A stretch of 64,000 bases of DNA from Coraliomargarita sinensis (GTDB taxonomy: Bacteria > Verrucomicrobiota > Verrucomicrobiia > Opitutales > Coraliomargaritaceae), in the NCBI RefSeq assembly GCF_003185655.1, contig NZ_QHJQ01000003.1, forward strand, positions 310,001-374,000. The letters run 5' to 3'. The notes under the pieces were generated by a model. That model saw only the letters and a program-made list of their open reading frames with translations, was not told the origin of the DNA and searched no databases. The translations under genes and the position numbers were made by a program. Of this stretch, positions 26,443 to 34,918 are shown piece after piece. How positions within the stretch are numbered: the stretch's first letter is position 1; each line of letters opens with the position of its first letter.

Positions 26443-26877
26443 ATGCAGACTCAAGACATTTTAGGGAGTGGCGAAAAAGCCGACCTGACGCCGATGATCG
26501 ACGTGGTGTTCCTACTTCTGATTTTCTTCATGGTCACCACAAGCTTGATCAAGGAAGAGGCGGACCTGGGTATTCAGTTGCCGACGAACGTACCCGGTGA
26601 GCCTTCCGATGAGTTGCCCAGTAAGCATATTATTGACGTCTTACCTGACGGCAGTGTTCACCTTAATGGCGGGCAAATCGCCAGTGGCACTTCTGAAAAT
26701 ATCGTCCTGAATGGCTTAATCACCACGCTGAAACGCTTGAAGGCGTCCTCGGACAACATGGGGGTTAAGACGATCGTGGTGATACAAGCCGACCCAGTTT
26801 CGCCGCACTATAAAGCAATACAGGTTTTGGATGCCTGCGCTGCTGCGGACATTCAGTTCGTTTCCTTTGCAAACTAG
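26443..26877 (+). CDS. ExbD/TolR-family biopolymer transport protein (second copy)
   Basis: A 144-residue ExbD paralogue 15 bp after the first. The membrane helix (about 10-35, [18 protein letters not shown]) again holds the essential Asp; the periplasmic domain ends in [18 protein letters not shown]. It differs from the first copy by a longer, Pro/Asp-rich loop after the helix. The order exbB-exbD-exbD recurs in operons lacking a TonB gene, as here. Confidence 0.92.
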   Translation: MQTQDILGSGEKADLTPMIDVVFLLLIFFMVTTSLIKEEADLGIQLPTNVPGEPSDELPSKHIIDVLPDGSVHLNGGQIASGTSENIVLNGLITTLKRLKASSDNMGVKTIVVIQADPVSPHYKAIQVLDACAAADIQFVSFAN

Positions 26878-26960
26878 TTGGGTTTGCTTTGCCCCGCCAC
26901 GTGCTGGCAAATTAAGGGTCTTCTGTTATGAGTCCTGATCGATCTTGAAGAACCTAGTCT

Positions 26961-27815
26961 ATGCCGATGGCCAGCTCCTATTGGGTGCATGATTTAAGCC
27001 CTTTCCTGATTCGCTTTCCGGACAACCCGCTGGGAATCGATGGGATTCGATATTACGGGCTGGCTTACCTGGCGGGCTTTATCGGTGCCTGGTTCATGCT
27101 CCGCGTTTACGATCAACGTGGAAAATTTGCGATCAACGCCGATGCGCGGGCGACTCTGATAACTGCCGTCATTGTCGGGGTACTGGCGGGCGGCCGCCTC
27201 GGCTACATGCTTATGTATGATCTGGATGCCTTTATCCGCAATCCCCTACTCCTCTTCCGTGTCGACCAGGGAGGTATGGCCAGCCACGGTGGTTTTGTTG
27301 GCGTCACCCTCGCACTCTATTGGTTCGCCCGCAGGCAGAAATACCCGCTTTTAAAGCTGGGCGATGCCATTGCATCACTTGCCCCTCTGGGCCTTATGTT
27401 CGGGCGTATTGCGAATTTTATAAATGGTGAGCTGTGGGGCAAAATCAGCACGGTGCCGTGGGCCGTCATTTTTCCCGGAAGCCCGACGAGTTACCACCCC
27501 GATCTTGGCGGATACTATCCCGACCCGCGCCACCCCTCACAATTGTATCAAGCCGCTCTGGAGGGCACTTTCCTTCTGATTTATCTGCAATGGCGCTTCT
27601 GGAAGACCCGTACTCCGGCAGGTCAAATCGGCGGGGAATTTCTGCTGGGTTACGGTTTGGTCCGTATACTCGGGGAGATCTTCCGCGAGCCGGACGCCAG
27701 CCTGATCCTCGGAATCAGCCGCGGCCAGTTCTACTCAATTTTCCTGATTCTAGCCGGAGCGTTCGTGATCATCCTGGCCCGAAGGAATCAACGAAAACAG
27801 AATACCGGCACATGA
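26961..27815 (+). CDS. lgt: Prolipoprotein diacylglyceryl transferase
   Basis: Inner-membrane enzyme that adds diacylglycerol to the lipobox cysteine of lipoproteins, the first step in lipoprotein maturation. The 284-residue protein has about seven membrane helices and the signature GRIANFINGELWG from residue 148, with the essential Arg149 and Asn152/Glu157; HGGFVGV (about 111-117) holds another conserved His. It follows the second exbD by 83 bp and may be read from the same transcript. Its end overlaps the convergent universal stress gene by 28 bases. Confidence 0.96.
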   Translation: MPMASSYWVHDLSPFLIRFPDNPLGIDGIRYYGLAYLAGFIGAWFMLRVYDQRGKFAINADARATLITAVIVGVLAGGRLGYMLMYDLDAFIRNPLLLFRVDQGGMASHGGFVGVTLALYWFARRQKYPLLKLGDAIASLAPLGLMFGRIANFINGELWGKISTVPWAVIFPGSPTSYHPDLGGYYPDPRHPSQLYQAALEGTFLLIYLQWRFWKTRTPAGQIGGEFLLGYGLVRILGEIFREPDASLILGISRGQFYSIFLILAGAFVIILARRNQRKQNTGT

Positions 27816-28633
27816 CATCGCCTGAGTAGCTCGGTCGTCGTACTGCCGATAAGTAGTTCACGTATCCGGCTGTGGCCGTAGGCACCCAAAACCAGCAGAT
27901 CGATCCGGTTGTCCTCCACATATTCCGTAATGGCCGCTTCCACGACTCCGTTTAGGCTCTGGTAAGTCGCGTCAATACCGACAGCCTTAAATCGGCTTTC
28001 GACTTCGGTCAGCCGCTGTGAAGCAAGGTCTTCATCGTGCCCCTCGACCGAGCTGAGAACGTGAAAGTGCATCTTATGGAAGCTCTGTTGAGCGACAAAG
28101 TATTCGATGGCTTTTTGGCAACTCTCACTGCCGTCGTATGCAATCGCGATCTGTTTGATCTCGGAAAATTCCCGGTTGTTGACGAAGCAAGGTTTATCCA
28201 CTGCCCGCACCACGCGCTCCAACATCGACCCAAGGTGCTCGGAGGCGAAGTTGGCATTTTCGCCACGCTTCCCCAGAACGATCAAGTCATAGCTATCGGC
28301 CATGTCCTTGACGACATCCACCAAGAGACCGGTTTCGTGTTTGAATTCGGCTTGATCGGCAAGACCCTCCTCCTGAAAAATAGAAGTGGCTTGTTCATCG
28401 ACAAACTTCGCCTTCACTTTTTCCACTTCCTGCAGCTGAGCGACCATGCCCTCGAAGGGCTGTATCCCCATACTACCACTTAAGTCCGCTACGGCCGGCA
28501 CTTCAAATAAACGAAGGTCGGTAACGTAGAGCGCAGTGATAGAAGCATTCTCCATCTTGGCCAACCAAGCGGCATATTGACAGGCGACTTGTGAATACTG
28601 GGAACCGTCGGTGCAAACGAGTATCTTGTTCAT
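27788..28633 (-). CDS. Tandem universal stress protein (UspA family)
   Basis: A 281-residue cytoplasmic protein with two UspA domains: residues ~1-148 (starting NKILVCTDGSQYSQVA) and ~155-281. The second domain keeps an ATP-binding-type GAYGHSRIRELLIGSTT motif; the first has LGKRGENANFASEHLGSML in the same place. Usp proteins act in stress survival or dormancy, usually through nucleotide binding. The stop codon lies inside the end of lgt on the other strand. The 122-bp gap upstream, after glgC, leaves room for its own promoter. Confidence 0.92.
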   Translation of the reverse strand: MNKILVCTDGSQYSQVACQYAAWLAKMENASITALYVTDLRLFEVPAVADLSGSMGIQPFEGMVAQLQEVEKVKAKFVDEQATSIFQEEGLADQAEFKHETGLLVDVVKDMADSYDLIVLGKRGENANFASEHLGSMLERVVRAVDKPCFVNNREFSEIKQIAIAYDGSESCQKAIEYFVAQQSFHKMHFHVLSSVEGHDEDLASQRLTEVESRFKAVGIDATYQSLNGVVEAAITEYVEDNRIDLLVLGAYGHSRIRELLIGSTTTELLRRCHVPVFCFR

Positions 28634-28755
28634 GGGATTTGGGGCTGATTGGGTAAGTGGATTTCCTCTCTTGGGATGTCACAAGTCTCTTCAAAAAGAC
28701 ACTTCCTTGCAACGTTAAAGCGACGAGCAAGAAACCCATTCGAACTGTTAACGGC

Positions 28756-30051
28756 CTAGGCCTTGAGTACAAAACCGTCAGGTACAGTTGTGTTCTTACA
28801 GACGATTAAAACCCCATCCCGGATGGCTACGTCGACATCGGGCCCGTAATTATCCGCCAGTCCAGTTGGATCGAGCACCACGTTGTTGCCGATACGCACG
28901 TTCTTATCGAGAATGGCATTTTTGATCGTACAATTTTCACCCACCCCGACATCAGGACGTCCCTTCTCAAGGTTTTCGTCCATTTCAAAGAGGCGTTCAA
29001 TCCGGTCGGAGCCCATCATAACGACATTCTCCATCTTCGTTCCCTGCTTGACCCGGGAACGGACCCCAAGCGAACAGCGGCGGAACTCGGCCGAATCCAG
29101 CATGCAACCATTGGCCATCATGGAGCTTTCAAAGCTGCACTTATTCAATTTGGAAGCAGGCAGAAAACGGGCGTGCGTGTAGATGATTTCATCCTCATTA
29201 AAAAAATCAAACTCCGGCACCGGATTGGTCAGGCTGAGATTGCACTCAAAGAAGGCCTTCACCGTACCGATATCCTCCCAATAGTCATCGAATACGTAAC
29301 TGCACATTTTGGACTTACCAAGCAGACCGGGGATAATTTCCTTACCAAAGTCAGTCGTATCCGAATCGAGTGCCTGATTCAGTGTTTTTGCGTTGAAAAC
29401 GTAGATCCCCATGGAAGCCAGGCAGTAGTCCCGATCGCCCGGATCTTTCATTTTTTTCTTCACTGAATCACCGACGGCCAATCCTTTGATAATTTCCGGA
29501 TCCGTGGGCTTCTCCACGAACTCGTTAATTTCGAGATTATCATCAACCCGCATCAGGCCGAGACCTTCGGCCTGATCGAGCCCCAAGGGTTTGGCGGTGA
29601 TGGTCACATCCGCACCGGAGGCATCGTGTTCACGCACGACATCGTGTAGGTCCATGCGGTAGAGCTGGTCACCCGACAGGATGATATAAAGGTCGTCCTC
29701 ACCGCCACCGTGGAAGTGATGCATATTCTGACGGACCGCGTCGGCCGTGCCCTGATACCAGTTGTCATCGCGATCTGTCTGCTCCGCAGACAGAATGTCG
29801 ACAAATCCGCCTCCAAATGGGTCGAACTTGTAGGATTCCTGAATATGACGGTGCAGCGAAGCCGTGTGAAATTGGGTTAAGACAAAGATCTGATTGTAAC
29901 CTGAATTCAGACAGTTGCTGATCGGTATATCCACGAGACGGTATTTCCCGGCCAATGGGACAGCCGGCTTGCAGCGCTCTTTCGTCAGTGGGCTCAGGCG
30001 CGATCCACGGCCGCCGCCCATGATAATGCAGATTACTTTGCGTTTTTTCAT
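28756..30051 (-). CDS. glgC: Glucose-1-phosphate adenylyltransferase
   Basis: Makes ADP-glucose for glycogen synthesis. The 431-residue protein starts with the nucleotidyltransferase motif GGGRGSRLSPLTKERCKPAVPLAGKYRLVD split over residues ~12-41; the substrate site EFVEKPTDP is near residue 165. A C-terminal left-handed beta-helix domain (about 295-431) includes the allosteric region. The N-terminus and length match bacterial GlgC. It is divergent from glmS with only 72 bp between, so both sugar-nucleotide genes share a promoter region. Confidence 0.96.
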   Translation of the reverse strand: MKKRKVICIIMGGGRGSRLSPLTKERCKPAVPLAGKYRLVDIPISNCLNSGYNQIFVLTQFHTASLHRHIQESYKFDPFGGGFVDILSAEQTDRDDNWYQGTADAVRQNMHHFHGGGEDDLYIILSGDQLYRMDLHDVVREHDASGADVTITAKPLGLDQAEGLGLMRVDDNLEINEFVEKPTDPEIIKGLAVGDSVKKKMKDPGDRDYCLASMGIYVFNAKTLNQALDSDTTDFGKEIIPGLLGKSKMCSYVFDDYWEDIGTVKAFFECNLSLTNPVPEFDFFNEDEIIYTHARFLPASKLNKCSFESSMMANGCMLDSAEFRRCSLGVRSRVKQGTKMENVVMMGSDRIERLFEMDENLEKGRPDVGVGENCTIKNAILDKNVRIGNNVVLDPTGLADNYGPDVDVAIRDGVLIVCKNTTVPDGFVLKA

Positions 30052-30123
30052 GTCTTTTAAGGGTAAATTGAGAGTAGCAATAGGCTTGTAACTTAGGCGC
30101 TACATGCACTCATTTGAAGCTTT

Positions 30124-31974
30124 ATGTGCGGAATTGTCGGATATGTCGGCCGCGAACGTGCGGGAAGTGTCATGCTGGATGGTTTAAAGCGTCTGGAATA
30201 CAGAGGCTATGATTCTGCGGGGATGGTAGTTGCCATGCCTGACGGCTTTGAGCAAGTCAAGCGAACAGGCCGGGTGAAGGCTTTGGAAGAAGCGCTGAGC
30301 GAAGCTCAACTCGGAGGGAATCTCGGCATCAGTCACACCCGCTGGGCGACCCACGGCAACGTCACCGAGGCCAATGCCCACCCACATACCAGCAGCGACG
30401 GGAAGATCTCACTCGTCCACAACGGGGTCATCGAAAACTACCTCGGGATGAAGAAATTCCTCATTGATAAGGGCTATCGCTTTGCATCGGACACCGACTC
30501 CGAGGCCCTTTGCAACCTGATCGCCTACCACTATGCCAAGGAGCCCGAGGTGGATGGGAAAAGCCGCTTTCTCGAATCCGTACGAAAAACGCTCAGCCAC
30601 GTCGAGGGCACATACGGAATTGCCGTGGTTTGCACAGAGTGCCCCGGGGAATTAATCGGGGCACGCAAGGGCTCGCCCCTCATCGTTGGTATCGGAAAAG
30701 ACGAAAATCTACTGGCATCCGACGTCAATGCGATCACTCACTGCACGCAAAATGTCGTCTATCTGAACGACAACGAAGTTGTGCACCTCAAGAGCGATGA
30801 TTTTTCCATCTGCACCGTCAGCAGTAAAAGCGTCGAAGCCGTCATTCATCAGGTGGACTGGGATACGAGCGCGGCCGAGCTGGGTGACTACCACCACTTC
30901 ATGGAGAAGGAAATCTTTGAACAGCCCGTCTCTCTGGAGAACGGTATGCGTGGCCGCTTCGCCGACGACGGCAGCACGGCATTCTTTGGCGGCCTGAACC
31001 TGACGCCGCAGGAACTCCGCCATGTGGATCGCCTCCTCTTTATTGCCTGTGGCACCGCCTGGCACGCTTGCCTCGTAGCCGAGTATCTTATCGAACGCTA
31101 CGCCCGCATCCCGGTCGAGGTGGAGTACGCCTCCGAGTTTCGCTACCGCAATGCCCCGCTGGACAAAAACACCCTGGTCATCGCCATTAGCCAGTCCGGC
31201 GAAACAATCGACACGCTGGCCGCGCTGCGCGAAGCAAAGCGAAAAGGTTACCGCACATTATCCATCAACAACAGTGTCGGTTCCACCATTGCCCGCGAGT
31301 CGGACGGCGGGATCTACCAGCACGCCGGCCCGGAAATCGGTGTGGCTTCGACCAAAGCCTTCACCTCGCAGATTATGCTTTGCGCCATGCTCGCGCTCTA
31401 CCTCGGTCGCCTGCGCGACCTGAGCTATGGTGATGGAGTCGAGATCGTCAAAGCACTCAAAGCCATGCCGGAACAAATCCGCGAAGTTCTCCGGCAAAAC
31501 GATAAAATCGCCGCGATCGCCAAGCAATATGCCAACTATGAGGACTGCCTCTTCCTCGGCCGCCAACTTATGTTCCCGATCGCTCTTGAAGGCGCGCTCA
31601 AGCTCAAGGAAATCTCTTACATCCACGCCGAGGGCTACCCTGCCGCCGAAATGAAGCACGGCCCCATCGCTCTGATCAGTGAGCAATGTCCCAGCGTATT
31701 CCTCGCCACCTCCGGAGAGATCTTTCACAAGAGTTTGGCCAACATTCAGGAGGTCAAAGCACGCAAAGGAAAGATCATCTGCATCGCCACCGAAGACTGC
31801 GACATTCCCGAAGACCTGATCGACGATCTCGTCGTGGTTCCCGAGTGCCACGAGATCGTAAAGCCGATACTCATGAGCATTCCCGTGCAACTGCTCAGCT
31901 ATCACATCGCACTGGAACGGGGCTGTGACGTCGACAAACCACGTAACCTGGCGAAATCAGTCACGGTGGAGTAA
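30124..31974 (+). CDS. glmS: Glutamine-fructose-6-phosphate aminotransferase (isomerising)
   Basis: Makes glucosamine 6-phosphate from fructose 6-phosphate and glutamine, feeding peptidoglycan and lipid A. The 616-residue protein starts MCGIVGYVG, exposing the nucleophile Cys2 of the glutaminase domain (about 1-230), and has two SIS sugar-phosphate isomerase domains (about 290-430 and 460-600) with SQSGETIDT and the C-terminal KPRNLAKSVTVE. The 5' region is only 72 bp and I see no glmS ribozyme in it. It is divergent from glgC. Confidence 0.98.
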   Translation: MCGIVGYVGRERAGSVMLDGLKRLEYRGYDSAGMVVAMPDGFEQVKRTGRVKALEEALSEAQLGGNLGISHTRWATHGNVTEANAHPHTSSDGKISLVHNGVIENYLGMKKFLIDKGYRFASDTDSEALCNLIAYHYAKEPEVDGKSRFLESVRKTLSHVEGTYGIAVVCTECPGELIGARKGSPLIVGIGKDENLLASDVNAITHCTQNVVYLNDNEVVHLKSDDFSICTVSSKSVEAVIHQVDWDTSAAELGDYHHFMEKEIFEQPVSLENGMRGRFADDGSTAFFGGLNLTPQELRHVDRLLFIACGTAWHACLVAEYLIERYARIPVEVEYASEFRYRNAPLDKNTLVIAISQSGETIDTLAALREAKRKGYRTLSINNSVGSTIARESDGGIYQHAGPEIGVASTKAFTSQIMLCAMLALYLGRLRDLSYGDGVEIVKALKAMPEQIREVLRQNDKIAAIAKQYANYEDCLFLGRQLMFPIALEGALKLKEISYIHAEGYPAAEMKHGPIALISEQCPSVFLATSGEIFHKSLANIQEVKARKGKIICIATEDCDIPEDLIDDLVVVPECHEIVKPILMSIPVQLLSYHIALERGCDVDKPRNLAKSVTVE

Positions 31975-32026
31975 TTAAACCACGGTCAGCAAAATCGCCA
32001 AACCGAACTTCTCTTGTCTTCTGGCA

Positions 32027-33250
32027 TTAGACTTTCAGCCCGCTGGTATCGAACTCCATAGACTTGCGGCTTTTTACGATATCATCCCAAGTCACGCTGG
32101 CCCCTTGCGCATAGGCCGCCTCACGGCCGAGAAGGGCCAGATAGTGAGAGTCCACGCTGGGCTGCACTGTGGCCTGACTGTAATCGCCCTCGGTAATGTT
32201 CCTATAGAATGTATCCCAGTTCTTTAGAATCCCGAGGTTGTAAATGCCTCGTATCTTCTCGCCCATGTAACGATCACCGTTGAATGGTGCCTCACCCTTG
32301 ATATAAACTTCCCCTTTGTAGGTGGCAAAGAGCCCGCCTTTTTCGCCGAAGAGGGCCAGATCAAGCCCACCGGAAATCTGATAATGTTTAAAGCGTTTTG
32401 CACGTAACACGCACTTGAAGCCGTCACCGTAATCGTAAACCACACTGGTTACATCACGGACGTCGCCCGGCATTTCATTAATTATGTTGCGCTCGCAGAA
32501 GCCAGTCGCCGAAACCGGCGGGCGACCAATAATCAGGCTGGCCATGTCGATGGCGTGAATGGAAAACTCGATAATGTTCTCCCCGCAGAGATCTTTCCAC
32601 TGTAGCCAGTTCTTCAATTTCGTTTCCTTGCCTCCATGGGGAACGCGTAGCCCGAAGGCCGTGCTGGTGGCTTCGATCTCGCCATAGCCCAGATGGCCGA
32701 GGTCTCCCGCGGCCACTCGGCGTGCAGCCTCGTGATAGTGCCCCAGCGCACGGGTTTGAAAATCAACCAGAAAGCATCGCTTCTTCGATGCCGCCTTACG
32801 GGCGGCCGCCTCGATACGCGCCACGCCCGGAGCATCCACCGCGATCGGCTTGGCGAGCCAAACATGCAAGCCAGCCTCGACGACGGCTTCGACCTGTTCG
32901 GGGTGAAAATAAGGCGGCGAAAGGACCGCGACGATATCCACCCCACCCGCGTCGATCAGCCGCTGAAAACAATTCAGACCGGTATAGCGGCGATTGGCGG
33001 CCACCCCGTATTTTTCACCGACCTCGTCGACAGCATCCTGAAAATAATCCGCCAGCGCCACGATCTCGTAGCGGCCGTCTTTCAGCGCCATTTCACCGAC
33101 ATTGTGGGATCGCCCGCCGCAGCCGATGATGCCGACCCTCAACTTAGGCTCCCTGGCTGATTTTTGTCCCAGAACTTGATGGGGCTGAGTGACGGCAAAC
33201 GCGCCGGCCACAAGGCCGGTCTGTTTTAGAAATTGCCTACGGTTGTCCAT
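32027..33250 (-). CDS. Gfo/Idh/MocA-family oxidoreductase, Tat-exported
   Basis: NAD(P)-dependent sugar oxidoreductase family. The 407-residue protein begins with a twin-arginine signal (NRRQFLKQTGLVAGAF, about residues 3-18), then a Rossmann domain with GIIGCGGRSHNVG and the EAGLHVWLAKPIAV motif whose Lys is the family's catalytic base, and a C-terminal alpha/beta domain (about 160-390). Substrate is unknown; such exported members often accompany DUF1080 proteins, which act on 3-keto-sugars. It lies 18 bp downstream of a DUF1080 lipoprotein. Confidence 0.9.
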   Translation of the reverse strand: MDNRRQFLKQTGLVAGAFAVTQPHQVLGQKSAREPKLRVGIIGCGGRSHNVGEMALKDGRYEIVALADYFQDAVDEVGEKYGVAANRRYTGLNCFQRLIDAGGVDIVAVLSPPYFHPEQVEAVVEAGLHVWLAKPIAVDAPGVARIEAAARKAASKKRCFLVDFQTRALGHYHEAARRVAAGDLGHLGYGEIEATSTAFGLRVPHGGKETKLKNWLQWKDLCGENIIEFSIHAIDMASLIIGRPPVSATGFCERNIINEMPGDVRDVTSVVYDYGDGFKCVLRAKRFKHYQISGGLDLALFGEKGGLFATYKGEVYIKGEAPFNGDRYMGEKIRGIYNLGILKNWDTFYRNITEGDYSQATVQPSVDSHYLALLGREAAYAQGASVTWDDIVKSRKSMEFDTSGLKV

Positions 33251-33268
33251 TGCAAGTCGGACCGGCGA

Positions 33269-34738
33269 CTAGAGCTCCTTGATGAATATATTGCGAAACT
33301 GCACCAGGCTGGCGGAGTTGTTATACTCCCCGTCCTTGTTCTTCCCACCATGGTGTTGAAAACCGATGGGACCCTCTTGCGGGATGCCCGGCAACTTGGC
33401 GTTTTCGATCACCGTCTGCCCGTTTAGGTTTACCGTCAGGCGATCGCCTTTCATGGTGATGATGTATTTGTTCCATTCGCCAATCGGATTATCCGCCTTT
33501 CGACTCGGGGTGACGGCGGCCCGCACCTCGGCCGGCATGCTCTTGTCCATCCGGTAGCCGTAGACCTCTCCGGAGCCGACCGGCCAGTTCCAAATATTGC
33601 ACTGCGATTTCATCTCACCCCGTATAAGAACCCCTGAGTCCGCGTTTGGCGTGGGCATGGTGATGACCTTCCCGTCTTCGTCCTTCTTGTAAGTTCCATC
33701 GGAAAGAATGATCGGCACGGGGTAAAGACCGTTGAGCTCCTTGATCCGCCAGTCTACATGAAGTTCAAAATCACCAAAGCTCTTCTCCGTCCAAAGGTGC
33801 CGCTCATTGCCCGGCGCCTCACTCAAGGCATCGTAATCAATCACGCCATCGAGCACCTTCCAGTGGCCGACACTCTTGGGGTGAACCTTCCATCCCTCCA
33901 GGGTTTCGCCATCGAAAAGGGAAGTATAGCCCTCCGGCGCCTTATTGTTCGTGCCCGTTTTTGTGGCGGTCGCCGGGGGATCGAGCAGCATCAACTCGAT
34001 GGACTTGAACTCGGTCGGATGGGTCTCGGCCTGAATGGCGATGAAGCCGCTGCCGATCGGCGCGCCGCGGTCCAAGCGGAAGTCGGTCGAGCGAAGCACC
34101 TCTTCCCCGTTGACGTAGTGAATCATTTCCTCCTGGCCACGCACCTCGACCTCGACAGTGCACCATTCTGTGCCCTCGAAGACCGGTGACGAGGTCTGCG
34201 CTTGAACGACCTTTTCGCCATTCACGCGAGCGGTCGTGCCCGGGTTGAAAAGTGCGCCCATGGTCTTGTTATCCGTCGGTTGACCGTCCACGAATTTGTT
34301 GCCCTTGAACTGTACCTCGATCGACGCCGGGAATTTTTGGTCCAGGCCCATCGTGATCGGATCCTGCGAGTGGAGCATGAGCCCGTTGTTGCGGTAAGCC
34401 CAGCCCGGGCCGCCGGGAAGCTGCTCGCCGGTAAAGCGAAAGACCGCCCGGATCCGGTAGTGGCTGTAGGGCGTCTCGTAGAACAGATGTCCGAAGTCGC
34501 CTTTAAATTCTTCCGTGTCCTCGTAGGAGACTTTCAAAAGCCCGTCCTCGACCCGAAAAATATTGTTGAGGTTGTAACCCAGGGTATGGCCCGCAAACTT
34601 GGGCGTCCAGCCTGTCAGGTCTTTTCCATTGAACAAAGGAATCCATTTTCCTTGCTTCGCCTCGAAGCTCGATTTGAAGCACCCTACCAAGATGAATGCC
34701 AGAGAAATTAAAATCAGGGGTCGAAGTATTTTGATCAT
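33269..34738 (-). CDS. Lipoprotein with two DUF1080 (3-keto-disaccharide hydrolase) domains
   Basis: A 489-residue protein with a lipoprotein signal (lipobox LVGC near residue 19). Two DUF1080 laminin-G-like domains follow: about 28-245 (starting WIPLFNGKDLTGWTP) and about 265-489 (starting YTSLFDGETLEGWKV). Members of this family cleave 3-keto-glycosides or bind glycans. The repeat implies a duplication and perhaps one binding and one catalytic copy. It is divergent from the M60-like gene and co-directional with the Gfo/Idh gene, supporting a 3-keto-sugar pathway by inference. Confidence 0.85.
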   Translation of the reverse strand: MIKILRPLILISLAFILVGCFKSSFEAKQGKWIPLFNGKDLTGWTPKFAGHTLGYNLNNIFRVEDGLLKVSYEDTEEFKGDFGHLFYETPYSHYRIRAVFRFTGEQLPGGPGWAYRNNGLMLHSQDPITMGLDQKFPASIEVQFKGNKFVDGQPTDNKTMGALFNPGTTARVNGEKVVQAQTSSPVFEGTEWCTVEVEVRGQEEMIHYVNGEEVLRSTDFRLDRGAPIGSGFIAIQAETHPTEFKSIELMLLDPPATATKTGTNNKAPEGYTSLFDGETLEGWKVHPKSVGHWKVLDGVIDYDALSEAPGNERHLWTEKSFGDFELHVDWRIKELNGLYPVPIILSDGTYKKDEDGKVITMPTPNADSGVLIRGEMKSQCNIWNWPVGSGEVYGYRMDKSMPAEVRAAVTPSRKADNPIGEWNKYIITMKGDRLTVNLNGQTVIENAKLPGIPQEGPIGFQHHGGKNKDGEYNNSASLVQFRNIFIKEL

Positions 34739-34918
34739 AATAAAGGTAATGTCCCGCCGAAGACGGAATTCAAGGTTTTACGGGACATCGGGCGGGAACT
34801 TATGCAAGCCTGTCGGGACAAAAACCCTTCGTTCCCTGGGATTGACTTCAGGGCACATCCTGTAGGCTCAGTCCCATGCCTGCGCCTCACGCGCTTTTTC
34901 TATTTTTAACTTTTACTT
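34739..34918. promoter_or_regulatory. Divergent intergenic region between DUF1080 and M60-like genes
   Basis: The 180-bp gap contains several inverted or direct copies of GTCCCG/CGGGAC (34751-34756, 34781-34786, 34813-34819) and an inverted repeat TCCCGCC/GGCGGGA (34752-34758 and 34791-34797). On the plus strand TTGACT (34842-34847) followed 15 bases later by TAGGCT (34863-34868) is a possible promoter for the M60-like gene. The repeated GC boxes could bind a regulator shared by the two genes; this is inference. Confidence 0.35.

Noticed and set aside
28634..28755. Terminator hairpin between glgC and the universal stress gene
   Set aside because: The best stem has a mismatch and no U-run after it; evidence is too weak.
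30052..30123. glmS ribozyme or riboswitch upstream of glmS
   Set aside because: The gap is only 72 bp and shows no ribozyme core; it is simply the divergent promoter region of glgC and glmS.
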